This document shows, piece by piece, positions 43,447-52,516 of a DNA stretch of 64,000 bases. The stretch spans positions 1-64,000 of the forward strand of contig CAYWSX010000007.1 in NCBI GenBank assembly GCA_964461115.1. Direction: 5' to 3'. The stretch is from RGIG2134 sp964461115 (lineage in GTDB: Bacteria; Cyanobacteriota; Vampirovibrionia; Gastranaerophilales; Gastranaerophilaceae). Every line of letters begins with the position of its first letter. Position 1 is the stretch's first letter. The position numbers and the translations under genes are program-made. The notes under the pieces were generated by a model. It made no database searches and had not been told where the DNA came from. It saw only the letters and a program-made list of their open reading frames with translations.

Positions 43447-45339
43447 TTACATTTCAGGAATGTAATCATCAGTTTGTGTTGTTGTGGATGTTGGCGCTGT
43501 AGTTGTAGAAGCTGTTGTGTCAGTTGTGCTTGTAGCTGTTTCTTCTTCTTTTTCTTTGCGGTTCAAGCCGGCACCATTAATATTAGCTGCATTTGCATTT
43601 ACTTGTTTAAGTGTTTCGTCTTTTGCGCTAAGGATAGCTTTGTCAGTTTCTACAAGCTCTTTCGCATTTTCATTTTTTTGTTCAACGTTTGCGCGTTCAG
43701 TTGCCATATAGTCTTCTTTTTTCGCTGCTTTTGCAAGAGCGTCTGCGACTTCGTTAGGATCCAAACCGAATGAGTATGCTTCTCCGTACATATGACCGTA
43801 GAATGCTTCGTTGTATGCTGCTTGGTTTTCAGTTTGTTTACCGAGTGTTTGCTTTCCGTCAACGGTAAGGTTAAATTCACCCATTCTGGTGTTGCCGTTG
43901 AGGTTTGTAGATTTGATACCATCGATTTGTTTGTAAGAATTTATGTTTAATGCTTCAAATCCTGCATCTTTGACACTGTTGAATCCGTATGCACCGCTTT
44001 TTTTAAGGTCTTGATCAACTTCAACGATTCTTAATCCGCCTGCTTCAGCTTCGTCGGCTGTTAAAGTGCCGTCACCATTTGAGTCGTATTTAACCAGCTC
44101 AGCCCAGCCGCCTTGTGCACCGAGGAATTCGCCGTCTCCATCAAATACGTTGTCACCGTCTCGGTCAACTGCAAACATAAAGTTTGTGTTGCCTTCGCGC
44201 CAGCTGATAGGGTCTGCACCGCCTTGTTTACCGTCTTCGGTCATAGAGCCTTCTTCAATTTTTCCGCCCCAAAGTGTTTTGAATTGGTTTTCAAGTTCAT
44301 CGTATATTTTTTGCGCATCGCCGTGTCCCATTGGCACTACTAGCGCACCGTTTTCTTTGTTATATCCGACAGTAGTACCTCTGAATATATCACCTAAAGC
44401 GTATGCTGCTTGAGTTGCATCCATACCTGACATATACATCAACTCTGCTGCAGAATATTTGCTCAAATCTGCTTCTTCAACCGCTGCTGCTTTATCTTCT
44501 GCGGACATTGCGTCTAATTGACCTTTTCTTGCGTCATTTACAACGGTTCCTGAGCCTGTTAATGCTGCATTCATTTTTTGAACTGCAGGGTTTTCGGTAG
44601 AGAATGGGTCGTTTCCGCCTGCTGCAACTTTGAATTTGTCGATTAATTTGTCGCCCAATGCTTCTTGAGAAGGGTTGAAGTAAGGACGTTCGGTTGTAGA
44701 TTGAATATCTGCTCTTTCTTTGTGTTGAGGGATTTTTGCTTTTAATTGTTTCAATAGGTCTAAAGATGTTTGAGTTGTTTTGTATTGAGCTTTGTATTCG
44801 TTTAGTGAATCTAACATAGCTGCAATTTTGTTGCTCAAACTTGTAATTTTTTGACCTTTAGCGTCCATTGCACTCAAGTGACCTTCAAGAGCTGCACCGC
44901 CGCCGCTGTTTCCTCTGCCGAGAGCTTTTGCGATATATGCAGGGATTTCTTCTTTTTCGATGTCACCTTTCATATATTTGTTGTAAGCTTCATCAGTTGC
45001 ACTTGCAACAAGGTCTTGCTGTTGTTTAATGTTCTTGTCAGCTTGTTTTGAAGCTTGGAAAGACTCCTCATTCATATCATTAATGAGGGCATTAAGTTCT
45101 TCGTTAGATTCTTTCTGTTCATCATAAAGTTTGTCGATTTTAGCTTGGATTTCGTCCAAAAGAGCTTCCAAGTCGCGAATTTGGCGTTCAATTGTCGCAC
45201 CTGCATTTTCTTTTGTGTTCCAAACATTGCCTGAGAACAGTTGTGTGAGAGAAGACAACTGATTGTTTGTAACATCTCCTTTAATACCTTGAAGAGTACC
45301 GATTGAGTTGTCAAAGTTGTTAACGCTTTGGATTTGCAT
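43447..45339 (-). CDS. Coiled-coil protein with EF-hand-like motifs
   Basis: A 630-residue protein of unknown function. Residues 45-200 are predicted coiled coil (QIRDLEALLDEIQAKIDKLYDEQ and later KAQYKTTQTSLDLLKQL). From about 390, DRDGDNVFDGDGEF and YDSNGDGTLTADEAE are calcium-binding EF-hand or dockerin-like loops. A second helical region (EQKNENAKELVETDKAIL) precedes a Thr/Ser-rich tail ending DDYIPEM. No signal peptide is visible, though the start MQIQSVNNFDNS is polar like other N-termini here. It may be secreted by a non-Sec route or be a structural protein. GAGG lies before the ATG. Own transcript. Confidence 0.75.
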   Translation of the reverse strand: MQIQSVNNFDNSIGTLQGIKGDVTNNQLSSLTQLFSGNVWNTKENAGATIERQIRDLEALLDEIQAKIDKLYDEQKESNEELNALINDMNEESFQASKQADKNIKQQQDLVASATDEAYNKYMKGDIEKEEIPAYIAKALGRGNSGGGAALEGHLSAMDAKGQKITSLSNKIAAMLDSLNEYKAQYKTTQTSLDLLKQLKAKIPQHKERADIQSTTERPYFNPSQEALGDKLIDKFKVAAGGNDPFSTENPAVQKMNAALTGSGTVVNDARKGQLDAMSAEDKAAAVEEADLSKYSAAELMYMSGMDATQAAYALGDIFRGTTVGYNKENGALVVPMGHGDAQKIYDELENQFKTLWGGKIEEGSMTEDGKQGGADPISWREGNTNFMFAVDRDGDNVFDGDGEFLGAQGGWAELVKYDSNGDGTLTADEAEAGGLRIVEVDQDLKKSGAYGFNSVKDAGFEALNINSYKQIDGIKSTNLNGNTRMGEFNLTVDGKQTLGKQTENQAAYNEAFYGHMYGEAYSFGLDPNEVADALAKAAKKEDYMATERANVEQKNENAKELVETDKAILSAKDETLKQVNANAANINGAGLNRKEKEEETATSTTDTTASTTTAPTSTTTQTDDYIPEM

Positions 45340-45597
45340 AAGATTTACCTCGAAAATTTACCACACATCCATGTAAAAACATTTTTAGAGAGCCGATTTC
45401 ATTGTTTGATATATATTTTACATATCTTAACAATATACTCCATACCTACATATTTTCGCATGTATTGTTTTTATCGAACCATGTTTTTCAAAACTTTAGG
45501 GAAAAGAAGAATAGTCTTAATAAATTTTAACAAAATATAAAGTGCTAAAAGGTGAAATCTGTACAGGCAAAGCTTTTTGACTGAAATAAAGTATGTA
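45340..45597. other. AT-rich intergenic region
   Basis: About 258 bases between the EF-hand gene start and the HPF terminator, both on the minus strand. It must hold the promoter for the gene starting at 45339, but only weak TATA-like stretches are seen. No open frame or RNA fold is supported. Confidence 0.5.
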
Positions 45598-45601
45598 ACA
45601 A

Positions 45602-45632
45602 AAAACGCCCCTGTTAATTAGGAGCGTTTTTA
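45602..45632 (-). terminator. Terminator of hpf
   Basis: The stem AACGCCCCT / AGGAGCGTT (one mismatch) has A and T tracts on either side, beginning 17 bases after the hpf stop on the minus strand. Confidence 0.8.
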
Positions 45633-45648
45633 CATAAAGTTTTATAAG

Positions 45649-46026
45649 CTACTCTGCTTCTACAATGATTTCTTCAACTTCTTCAGACGGCACACCATCT
45701 TTTCTGATAGAATCAGAATGAATTTTAGACTTCAGATTTTTTTCTTTGTATTTTTTAACTTGTCTGTCTAATTTATCTGCAACAAGGTCAATACTTGCAT
45801 ACATAGACTCTGCTGTTTCCTCGACTACAACCTGACCTGATGTAAATTTACAGCTGACTTCCGCGATGTGTTTTTCTGCTACTGAAGGATTTTTAATAAC
45901 GCTCAAAACAACGTCTATACCTGTAATTTGGTCATAGTGATTTGCTACTTTTCCTAATTTTTCTTTTGCATATGCTTTTATTGCATCTGTGATTTCAATG
46001 TTGCGTCCGTTAACGTAAATACGCAT
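45649..46026 (-). CDS. hpf: Ribosome hibernation promoting factor (HPF/RaiA family)
   Basis: A 125-residue protein. MRIYVNGRNIEITDAIKAYAKEKL, then IDVVLSVIKNPSVAEKHIAEV and DLVADKLDRQVKKYKEK, forms the beta-alpha-beta-beta-beta-alpha fold that binds the 30S decoding region. The tail (about 30 acidic residues) is shorter than the C-terminal dimerisation domain of long HPF, so this is intermediate or short-form. ATG 46026 has GGAGG seven bases upstream; the in-frame ATG at 46038 overlaps that site. It dampens translation under stress. Monocistronic. Confidence 0.92.
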   Translation of the reverse strand: MRIYVNGRNIEITDAIKAYAKEKLGKVANHYDQITGIDVVLSVIKNPSVAEKHIAEVSCKFTSGQVVVEETAESMYASIDLVADKLDRQVKKYKEKNLKSKIHSDSIRKDGVPSEEVEEIIVEAE

Positions 46027-46113
46027 GTGTGCCTCCATAAATTTGATGTACTTACTTAGTATAACCCATATATACTAAAATTTAAAGCCTTTTTTGACTG
46101 CTGTTAAAAAAAT

Positions 46114-46650
46114 TTAGTAGTCGCCGCTTGAGCTTTCGTCTTCATCGTCTTTTAAAAGCGATAAATCTCCGCTGTATGTGCTGTCAAAATCGTCAGGCAG
46201 CATATCTATATCAGGCCATACGGTATCTTCGTCAAAACGGCATGCTGAAAGATTATCGGCAGATGAGAAGTCAGAATTTGAAAGGTCTGCACCGTTGAAG
46301 GTCGCGCCTGCAAGGTCACATTCCGTAAAGTTGCAATATGACGCAGTTGCATAAGACATATCGACACCTGTCAGAGAGCTTTGTGAAAAATCGCATTCAA
46401 TAAGTGAAGAACGTGTAAAATCAACAGAATTCAGATCACAATCAGTAAAAGATACAGACGTAAATTCACTATCTGAAAACGATGAGCCTGAAAAATCAAT
46501 ATTTGCAAGGTTTACATCTGCAATAGTACAGTTATTGAAGTGGCTCTCCGTTAAATCCAATTCCTTGTTGGTGCTTTCTCTCAAGTCATTGAAAGCCGCA
46601 GGGTCATTTAAGATTAACTCTGTAAGTTCTTCTTTTGTGTGCTGTGCCAT
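46114..46650 (-). CDS. Pentapeptide repeat protein
   Basis: A 178-residue protein. After a helical lead (TKEELTELILNDPAAFNDLRES) it has about 20 pentapeptides such as ADVNL ANIDF SGSSF and DLAGA TFNGA DLSNS DFSSA, forming a right-handed quadrilateral beta-helix. The C-terminal 45 residues are very acidic (LLKDDEDESSSGDY). It could mimic DNA or act as a binding scaffold; no specific role is known. It follows the response regulator by 17 bases and may be co-transcribed with it. Confidence 0.85.
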   Translation of the reverse strand: MAQHTKEELTELILNDPAAFNDLRESTNKELDLTESHFNNCTIADVNLANIDFSGSSFSDSEFTSVSFTDCDLNSVDFTRSSLIECDFSQSSLTGVDMSYATASYCNFTECDLAGATFNGADLSNSDFSSADNLSACRFDEDTVWPDIDMLPDDFDSTYSGDLSLLKDDEDESSSGDY

Positions 46651-46667
46651 TGATGTCTCCTTAATAT

Positions 46668-47294
46668 TTAATTATCTATAATTTTCATTTGCATTGACAG
46701 TAAAACCGCTTGGGTTCTGTTTTTCACCTTCAATTTTTTAAAGATGTTATTCATATGCGCTTTTACCGTGTATTCCTTTACGCAAAGCTCTTTTGCGATT
46801 GTATCATTATTAGCACCTTTTGAAACTAATTTCAATACCTCTTTTTCCCTTTCTGTTAAAGGTTCAATATCGGCAGGGATGTCGATATTAATGTCCGTGT
46901 TTTGGGAGCTTTCTTTCTGCCATTTTGTGCGGCGCAAAAGAGCTTCTACACGTGCTAAAAGGTTTGGCAGGATAAACGGTTTTGTAATATAATCATCGGC
47001 TCCTGCGCGAAGTCCGGAGACTTGCTTGCTATCCTCATTTACGGCAGTCAGCATTATGACAGAGAGATGTTTAAGTCTGCTGTCAGAACGAATTGCCTTT
47101 AGTGTCTGCCATCCGTCAAGATTTGGCATCATAACGTCAAGCAGCACTATATCAAAATTATTATTTTTTTGTAAAATTTTAAGAGCTTCAATGCCGTCTG
47201 TCGCTACTTCAACGTCGTAACCGTACATTGGTAAAGCTTCCGATATGTACTTCGGATTATCGTCAACAACCAGTATATTTCCTATTGTGCTCAT
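46668..47294 (-). CDS. NarL/LuxR-type response regulator
   Basis: A 208-residue regulator. The receiver domain (NILVVDDNPKYISEAL; phospho-acceptor in VLLDVMMPNLDGW; MLTAV; ITKPF) is intact. The output domain is a LuxR-type helix-turn-helix (LTEREKEVLKLVSKGANNDTIAKELCVKEYTVKAHMNNIFKKL). It should bind DNA as a dimer after phosphorylation. No kinase gene is adjacent; the nearest kinase is at 54290. The pentapeptide gene follows 17 bases downstream. Confidence 0.93.
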   Translation of the reverse strand: MSTIGNILVVDDNPKYISEALPMYGYDVEVATDGIEALKILQKNNNFDIVLLDVMMPNLDGWQTLKAIRSDSRLKHLSVIMLTAVNEDSKQVSGLRAGADDYITKPFILPNLLARVEALLRRTKWQKESSQNTDINIDIPADIEPLTEREKEVLKLVSKGANNDTIAKELCVKEYTVKAHMNNIFKKLKVKNRTQAVLLSMQMKIIDN

Positions 47295-47364
47295 AATAGA
47301 GTCCTTTTAAGCCTATTTATTCCATTTTCTTTTTATAATAAATTGCTTTTTCTAATGTGACATC

Positions 47365-48996
47365 CTATAAATTGAGGGTATTTAGCTGTTTTTCTGCAGG
47401 AGTGTAATTCGGATTCAATTTCAGTGACTTTTTGAAACTCGTGACTGCCGCAGTTTCGTTAGACTTTAATTTATTTACAAGACCTTCGACATAATAGTAT
47501 TTGTAGTTTTCGTTGTCTGAAGCTTTAACCCAAAGCAGGTATTTTTCCGCCTGTTCCAGATTGTTATGTGTAACGCTGATCTCGGCAAGGTCAATCCAGG
47601 CGTCACTGTTAAATACATTTAATGAAAGTGATTTTTTAAGATACTCAGACTGCTTTTCATCATAGACTTCCGACATTGCATAATAAAGCTTAGACGAATT
47701 AGGATGTTTTATTACTTCTGCTGCAAATATTTCTTTTGCTTTTACGCTATCTCCTGTTTTATTTAAAAGTCTTGCTGTTTCAATTGCCGCATCGAGATTG
47801 TTTTTATCATGTTTTTGCGCCTGTTTGTAGTACACAAGGGCTTGCTCATATGTGCCGGTGAGTTTTTCTAAGTTACCGAGCCCCATGAGCCCCTGCGAAT
47901 TCTTTTTATTGACTTTTAAAGCTTTTTCGTACGCGTCTTTAGCTTTTGTATAGTCCCCTATTTTGAATTGTATGTCGCCAAGCATAGCTAAAGCTTCTGC
48001 ATTCTTCTTTTTGGCAGAAATGCTGTTGTTTATTTCTTTCAGCGCTCGGTTGTTTTCACCGATTAAATAAAAGTACCGCGCCAGATGGAATTTTGACTTT
48101 GAAGCTTCTTTGTATTGGTTGGAAAGTGTATATTCGCGTTGCACGTCAAGACCTTTTTGGAACTTTTGAATCAAGAAACCTGTTGTCGGAATTTTGTCTA
48201 ATATTTTTATCGCGTCATTGTAGTTTTTTGTCTCACATAGGATTTTTGACTTATATTGCAGGTAAAACGGCGAGTTTTTGTGAATATTAAGAGCTTTATT
48301 TACGGTATTCATTGCCCGCCCAAAATCGCCGGATTCGTAATAAGCTTGTGATAGTATATAGTTTGCGTAATCTGATTTTTTCAAGAGATTTGAGCTTTTG
48401 CTTAATTCCTTTATGGTTTCTTTTGAAAGATTGTTATAGTAAATATCCGCGTATTTTTCAGCCAACAGTATTTCTTCGTCATAAGAAAGAGCTATAGTCG
48501 GAAAAAAAATATTTTTTATCGACTGTGTTTGTGAAGAATACATTGCAGTATCTGATATTTGGTTGATTGCGTGCTGAGAAAGTGTGAAGAATCCGATGTT
48601 CGCAAGTTTGTAAGCCAAAAACATTGCCTGGAAATCGTTGTTTAAAGATGCGGCAACGGCTTTTGTATAGTCGCTGTATGCTGCTGTAATATTGCCCTGT
48701 GCAAACTTGTCATCTCCGCTTATAAGGTACTTTGCAAGATCGTTTTTATTTATTGTGATATTAGCTGCACTTTCGGTCGATGTTACACCTTCAAGCGTAA
48801 TAAGCTTTATCAGGTCAGAGTTAATTTTGTTTTTATTGACGTTGATTTCAATAGAATTTGGAGAGATTTTAGGCTCTTGCAAGTTCATGTTTATTTCCCC
48901 TGCTGAAACGCCAGTCCAAACACCTGTCAATAAAGAGGTACCGACAGATAATGACATTATTGCAATCATAGAAAGTGACGATAATTTATTTTTCAT
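47365..48996 (-). CDS. Exported TPR protein
   Basis: A 543-residue protein with a signal peptide-like N-terminus (KLSSLSMIAIMSLSVGTSLLTGVWTGVSA) followed by about 12 tetratricopeptide units, most clearly LAMLGDIQFKIGDYTKAKDAYEKAL and LMGLGNLEKLTGTYEQALVYYKQA. A linker of about 60 residues precedes the repeats. It is probably periplasmic or membrane-tethered and works as a scaffold. It lies six bases downstream of the GAF-HD-GYP gene on the same strand, so the two may be co-transcribed and functionally linked. Confidence 0.88.
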   Translation of the reverse strand: MKNKLSSLSMIAIMSLSVGTSLLTGVWTGVSAGEINMNLQEPKISPNSIEINVNKNKINSDLIKLITLEGVTSTESAANITINKNDLAKYLISGDDKFAQGNITAAYSDYTKAVAASLNNDFQAMFLAYKLANIGFFTLSQHAINQISDTAMYSSQTQSIKNIFFPTIALSYDEEILLAEKYADIYYNNLSKETIKELSKSSNLLKKSDYANYILSQAYYESGDFGRAMNTVNKALNIHKNSPFYLQYKSKILCETKNYNDAIKILDKIPTTGFLIQKFQKGLDVQREYTLSNQYKEASKSKFHLARYFYLIGENNRALKEINNSISAKKKNAEALAMLGDIQFKIGDYTKAKDAYEKALKVNKKNSQGLMGLGNLEKLTGTYEQALVYYKQAQKHDKNNLDAAIETARLLNKTGDSVKAKEIFAAEVIKHPNSSKLYYAMSEVYDEKQSEYLKKSLSLNVFNSDAWIDLAEISVTHNNLEQAEKYLLWVKASDNENYKYYYVEGLVNKLKSNETAAVTSFKKSLKLNPNYTPAEKQLNTLNL

Positions 48997-49002
48997 TTAG
49001 AG

Positions 49003-50757
49003 TTAGTTTCCCAGAGATTTATTTGTGTAATATACGGTAAATAGTTCTGTAAAGTATTGTTCTTCTTGAGATAAAGGTTCTTCGGAACGCAGCATTCTCG
49101 TCAAATCAGTCATTTTGTATTGTTTTAGAGTTGCCCGGTGCTCTTCTTTTAATGTTGAACTGTATTCAGTCAAAAATACATCAACCATTTTGTCGCAAGA
49201 AATCATCATGAATGCGGCAACGATACTTGGGTCAAAATGCGATCCTGCGCCTTTTTCAAGAACCTCAATGGCTTCGGTGATAGGCATTTTATCACGATAG
49301 TGTCTTTTTGATGTAATAGCGTCAAATACGTCTGCCACAGCGAGAATTCTTCCGCCAAGAGGTATTCTGTCTCCGTTAAGATTCATAAAATAGCCTTGCC
49401 CGTTGAATTTTTCGTGATGAGAGGCTGCAATATCTGCTACCTGAGCATAATTGTCCGAATAATAAATTTTGCTCAATATTTCGTGCGTAATGTGAGCATG
49501 CTGCTGAATATGTTCATATTCGTCTGATGTTAGCTTGCCTTCTTTTTGCAGTACTGAGTCACGAATGCCGATTTTTCCTATATCATGGAGTGTTGCAGCG
49601 TGCTTAATGATTTCGTGTTCTTCTTCCGAGAGTTCCAAAATATCGCAAATAAGCTGTGAGTACATCCTTACACGGCTTGAGTGACCTGAGGTGATTTTGT
49701 CTCTGGCATCGATAGAAGCTGCAAGTGTGTCGATAAAACTTGCAAACAAAAGCTTTTGATCATCAAGCATTTTTTGCTGGTGGTTGAACAATCTTGTGTT
49801 TTCAAGCGCAATACCTGCACTGGAGCCTAAGGCTATCAGGATATCTTCGTCTGCTTCGGTGAAAATACCGTTTTTTTTGTTCAGAACTTGGAATACTCCT
49901 ACGATTTCGTGCTTGATGTTTCTTATAGGCATGCAAAGTATGGTTTTTGTTACATAGCCTGTTTTGAAGTCGATTTCTTTGTTAAATCGCTCATCGTTGT
50001 AAGCATCTTTTATGTTTATTGTGCTTCCCGTGAGTGCAACATGCCCAGCCAGCCCCTTGTTTGCAGGAAATCTGATTTCTTCTGTGCCCATTCCTGTTGC
50101 AACTTTTGACCAAAGTTCATTAGTTCGCTTGTCCAGCATAAAAACAGTGCAGCGCTCAGCGTTCAAAGCCGAACTTGTCTCGTTTGCGATAATAGTCAAA
50201 AGCGCGTCCAGATTGGTTTCCGCTGATACCATTCTTCCGAGTTTTAAAAGGCTGACAAGTGCGGAATTTGAAGCTTCAGCGCTGATTTTTTCAATAGCAA
50301 CACCTTTTTTACCTAATTCCTCTTCTGCTTTTTTAAGAACAATTTCACTTTTTTCTTTAATAAAGCTGTTTTCAGCTTCTGTGTGTAGTTTTGATAAAAT
50401 ATTATATGTTTCGCTGTAATTTTTTTCGTAAAAACAAATCAAACCCGAAACAAATTTGCAGGTGGAAACTGCGTCTTTGTATTTGGTTTTTTCTGCTAAA
50501 AAGCTTGCTTCTTCCATTTTTTGTATAATTTCATCAAAGCTGCATTCTTTTAATAAATATTTACATAAAGAAGACCAGGACATGCATATTGAAAGCCCTT
50601 CTAATATATTCTTGGCAGAATACTCAACCAAAGCTTCGGATAGAAGATTTTTTGCCCCTTCAAAGTCCGACTTGTCTATAAGGCAAATCGCGTCATTGAG
50701 TTTTACATCTGCCTCTGCTGCTTTTATATCTGCATTTTCTGTTGTAATATTTATCAT
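49003..50757 (-). CDS. GAF and HD-GYP domain protein (c-di-GMP phosphodiesterase)
   Basis: A 584-residue signalling protein. Residues 1-160 are TPR-like helices. A GAF sensor domain covers about 170-325 (LDALLTIIANETSSALNAERCTVFMLD; GLAGHVALTGSTINIKDA). The HD-GYP domain follows: GHSSRVRMYSQLI, AATLHDIGKIGI, HHEKFNGQGY and ILAVADVFDAITSKRHYR. The GYP residues read GYF, but the metal-binding His/Asp set is present, so hydrolysis of c-di-GMP is expected. A ligand-regulated role is inferred. The exported TPR gene follows closely. Confidence 0.93.
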   Translation of the reverse strand: MINITTENADIKAAEADVKLNDAICLIDKSDFEGAKNLLSEALVEYSAKNILEGLSICMSWSSLCKYLLKECSFDEIIQKMEEASFLAEKTKYKDAVSTCKFVSGLICFYEKNYSETYNILSKLHTEAENSFIKEKSEIVLKKAEEELGKKGVAIEKISAEASNSALVSLLKLGRMVSAETNLDALLTIIANETSSALNAERCTVFMLDKRTNELWSKVATGMGTEEIRFPANKGLAGHVALTGSTINIKDAYNDERFNKEIDFKTGYVTKTILCMPIRNIKHEIVGVFQVLNKKNGIFTEADEDILIALGSSAGIALENTRLFNHQQKMLDDQKLLFASFIDTLAASIDARDKITSGHSSRVRMYSQLICDILELSEEEHEIIKHAATLHDIGKIGIRDSVLQKEGKLTSDEYEHIQQHAHITHEILSKIYYSDNYAQVADIAASHHEKFNGQGYFMNLNGDRIPLGGRILAVADVFDAITSKRHYRDKMPITEAIEVLEKGAGSHFDPSIVAAFMMISCDKMVDVFLTEYSSTLKEEHRATLKQYKMTDLTRMLRSEEPLSQEEQYFTELFTVYYTNKSLGN

Positions 50758-50847
50758 TTTTTAAACCTTAGTAATTATCCGTGTCAAAAACTTATGCTAT
50801 TATAATATAATATTATCTTATATTATGTGAAATGGCAAAGGTTTTGT

Positions 50848-51537
50848 ATGCAAAAAATAAGTATTATTATTCCCGTTTATAACGAAAAGGAAACGTTGAC
50901 AGAAATCGTTGAGAAAATACGTCAAACGGACTTCTGCGGATTAGAAAAAGAACTTATCTTTGTTGACGACTGTTCTTTAGACGGTTCGCGCGAGATTTTG
51001 AGTCAATATGCCGCTGACAATAAAGTTTTTTATCATCCGAAAAATCTGGGCAAAGGTGCTGCGATTAGAACTGCCCTTGCGCATGCAGAAGGCGATATAA
51101 TTGTAATTCAGGATGCGGATTTAGAGTATGACCCAAAGGATTATGTGAAACTTTTACCTCTCTTGCTCGAAAACAAGGCAGACGTTGTTTACGGTTCGCG
51201 ATTTTTAGATAATCAGGCGACAGGTTCGTTTATGTTTACGCATTATCTCGGGAATCGTGTTTTGACGCTGTTTACAAATATACTTTTTAATGTAACTTTG
51301 ACAGATATGGAAACTTGCTATAAAGCTTTTAAGGCCGAATTTATTAAAGATGTGGAAATTGTATCCGACAGATTTGATTTTGAACCGGAAATCACAGCAA
51401 AAATCATCAAAAAAGGTGCAAGAATTAAAGAGGTTCCGATTTCATATTACGGAAGACTCCACTCCGAAGGTAAAAAGATTACCTGGAAAGATGGACTTCA
51501 TGCGATAAAAGCGCTTATCAAGTTTAGATTTAATTAA
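50848..51537 (+). CDS. Family 2 glycosyltransferase (dolichol-phosphate mannosyltransferase-like)
   Basis: A 229-residue GT-A enzyme. ISIIIPVYNEKETL, then LIFVDDCSLDGSREIL, DADLEYDP and GSRFLDN form the nucleotide-sugar and metal-binding site. The end (LTDMETCYKAFKAE, RFDFEPEITAKIIKKGARIKEVPISYYGR) is typical of DPM1/GtrB-like polyprenyl-phosphate glycosyltransferases. No C-terminal membrane helices are present. ATG 50848 is chosen for the AAAGG site; ATG 50827 adds seven residues. It probably loads a sugar onto a lipid carrier for cell-envelope glycans. Confidence 0.9.
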   Translation: MQKISIIIPVYNEKETLTEIVEKIRQTDFCGLEKELIFVDDCSLDGSREILSQYAADNKVFYHPKNLGKGAAIRTALAHAEGDIIVIQDADLEYDPKDYVKLLPLLLENKADVVYGSRFLDNQATGSFMFTHYLGNRVLTLFTNILFNVTLTDMETCYKAFKAEFIKDVEIVSDRFDFEPEITAKIIKKGARIKEVPISYYGRLHSEGKKITWKDGLHAIKALIKFRFN

Positions 51538-52313
51538 CCGGGAATTTTGTAATTTCTGTCTTTAAGTATTTCATAGCTGCACATTCTACCTTCGCCTGAT
51601 TTCTTGCAATCGGTTTCCGGAACTGTCCAGTATAAACCACCACCGCAACCTTGTGTGCCGAGTGAACCAGAGGGCATTATTTGGTTGAACGCACCGGGAT
51701 TGTGAGATATTGGCGAGGCAGGAGGATATCCTAAGTCGGTGTATTCAACGGAATATATATCTTTGCCGAATGTATTAGGTCCTTTTGCGCCGTTAACATC
51801 TATAAAAATTGTGTTTGCGTGGCAGTTTGTTATGTGAAATGAGATTATTGTGCCGTCTTCAACTTGAAAAACGAATTGGGTGTCGTTTATAAAATAGTTA
51901 GATGGTTGACCGTTAAGCCACTTAATATTATTGGAAATATCTTCGTATGTGGAATATTGGGGATAAAATTTTAAAAGCGACCAGCGTCCTTGTCCGTTTG
52001 TGCTATGAAACGGTCCTTTTACGACCTTAAAATATTTCTTTATAAGTTCTGGATTGTAATAATAATGGCTGCTTATCCAGTCCCATCCAGCTTCTCCATA
52101 AAATCCTTCATCATTTCTTTCCGCTAGGCTGTTTGCTTGCTTTATTATTGCATAGTTCTTTAAAAATGCGCTCCTAAAAGCGTGTTCTTGGTTTTTTGTT
52201 ATCAATGTTGGTATAGTTAATGCTGCAACTATTCCTATAATTGTTAGAGTAATCAGTATTTCTGCCAAAGTAAAAGCATTATGTAGCACTTTTTTGAAGA
52301 ACTTCTTTTTCAT
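51534..52313 (-). CDS. Type IV prepilin-like protein
   Basis: A 259-residue protein. The leader KKKFFKKVLHNA is followed by FTLAEILITLTIIGIVAALTIP, a pilin N-terminal helix with Glu at +5 and Ala, not Gly, before Phe. The C-terminal domain contains IFIDVNGAKGPNTFGKDIYSVEY, a motif shared with the prepilins at 1198 and 58701, and four Cys toward the end (GCGGG, DCKKS, MCSYE). Probably processed by a prepilin peptidase and assembled or anchored in the envelope. It converges with the glycosyltransferase gene. Confidence 0.85.
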   Translation of the reverse strand: MKKKFFKKVLHNAFTLAEILITLTIIGIVAALTIPTLITKNQEHAFRSAFLKNYAIIKQANSLAERNDEGFYGEAGWDWISSHYYYNPELIKKYFKVVKGPFHSTNGQGRWSLLKFYPQYSTYEDISNNIKWLNGQPSNYFINDTQFVFQVEDGTIISFHITNCHANTIFIDVNGAKGPNTFGKDIYSVEYTDLGYPPASPISHNPGAFNQIMPSGSLGTQGCGGGLYWTVPETDCKKSGEGRMCSYEILKDRNYKIPG

Positions 52314-52408
52314 AAATTATTTTGACCATTTCTAAAAATATAAACTGTTTATTGATTTTACAACATGTCTCTAAAAAAGTGAAGTGTTTATCTGCTAAAG
52401 CGCCGATA

Positions 52409-52431
52409 ACAATTGTCAAATTTACAATTGT
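52409..52431 (+). promoter_or_regulatory. Paired ACAATTGT palindromes upstream of the PEPCK-like gene
   Basis: Two identical eight-base palindromes ACAATTGT (52409-52416 and 52424-52431), seven bases apart, end immediately before the -35 box. The arrangement suggests a dimeric regulator-binding site. No regulator is identified. Confidence 0.4.
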
Positions 52432-52432
52432 T

Positions 52433-52462
52433 TTGACTAAACTGCATGTTTTATGGTAATAT
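52433..52462 (+). promoter_or_regulatory. Promoter of the PEPCK-like gene
   Basis: TTGACT and TAATAT are spaced by 18 bases, 54 bases upstream of the ATG. This is the closest match to the sigma-70 consensus seen in the window. Confidence 0.6.
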
Positions 52463-52516
52463 CAGCATGTGTACCTACACGCAGAATGTGCACTTTACAC
52501 AAAAAAGGAGATTAAT

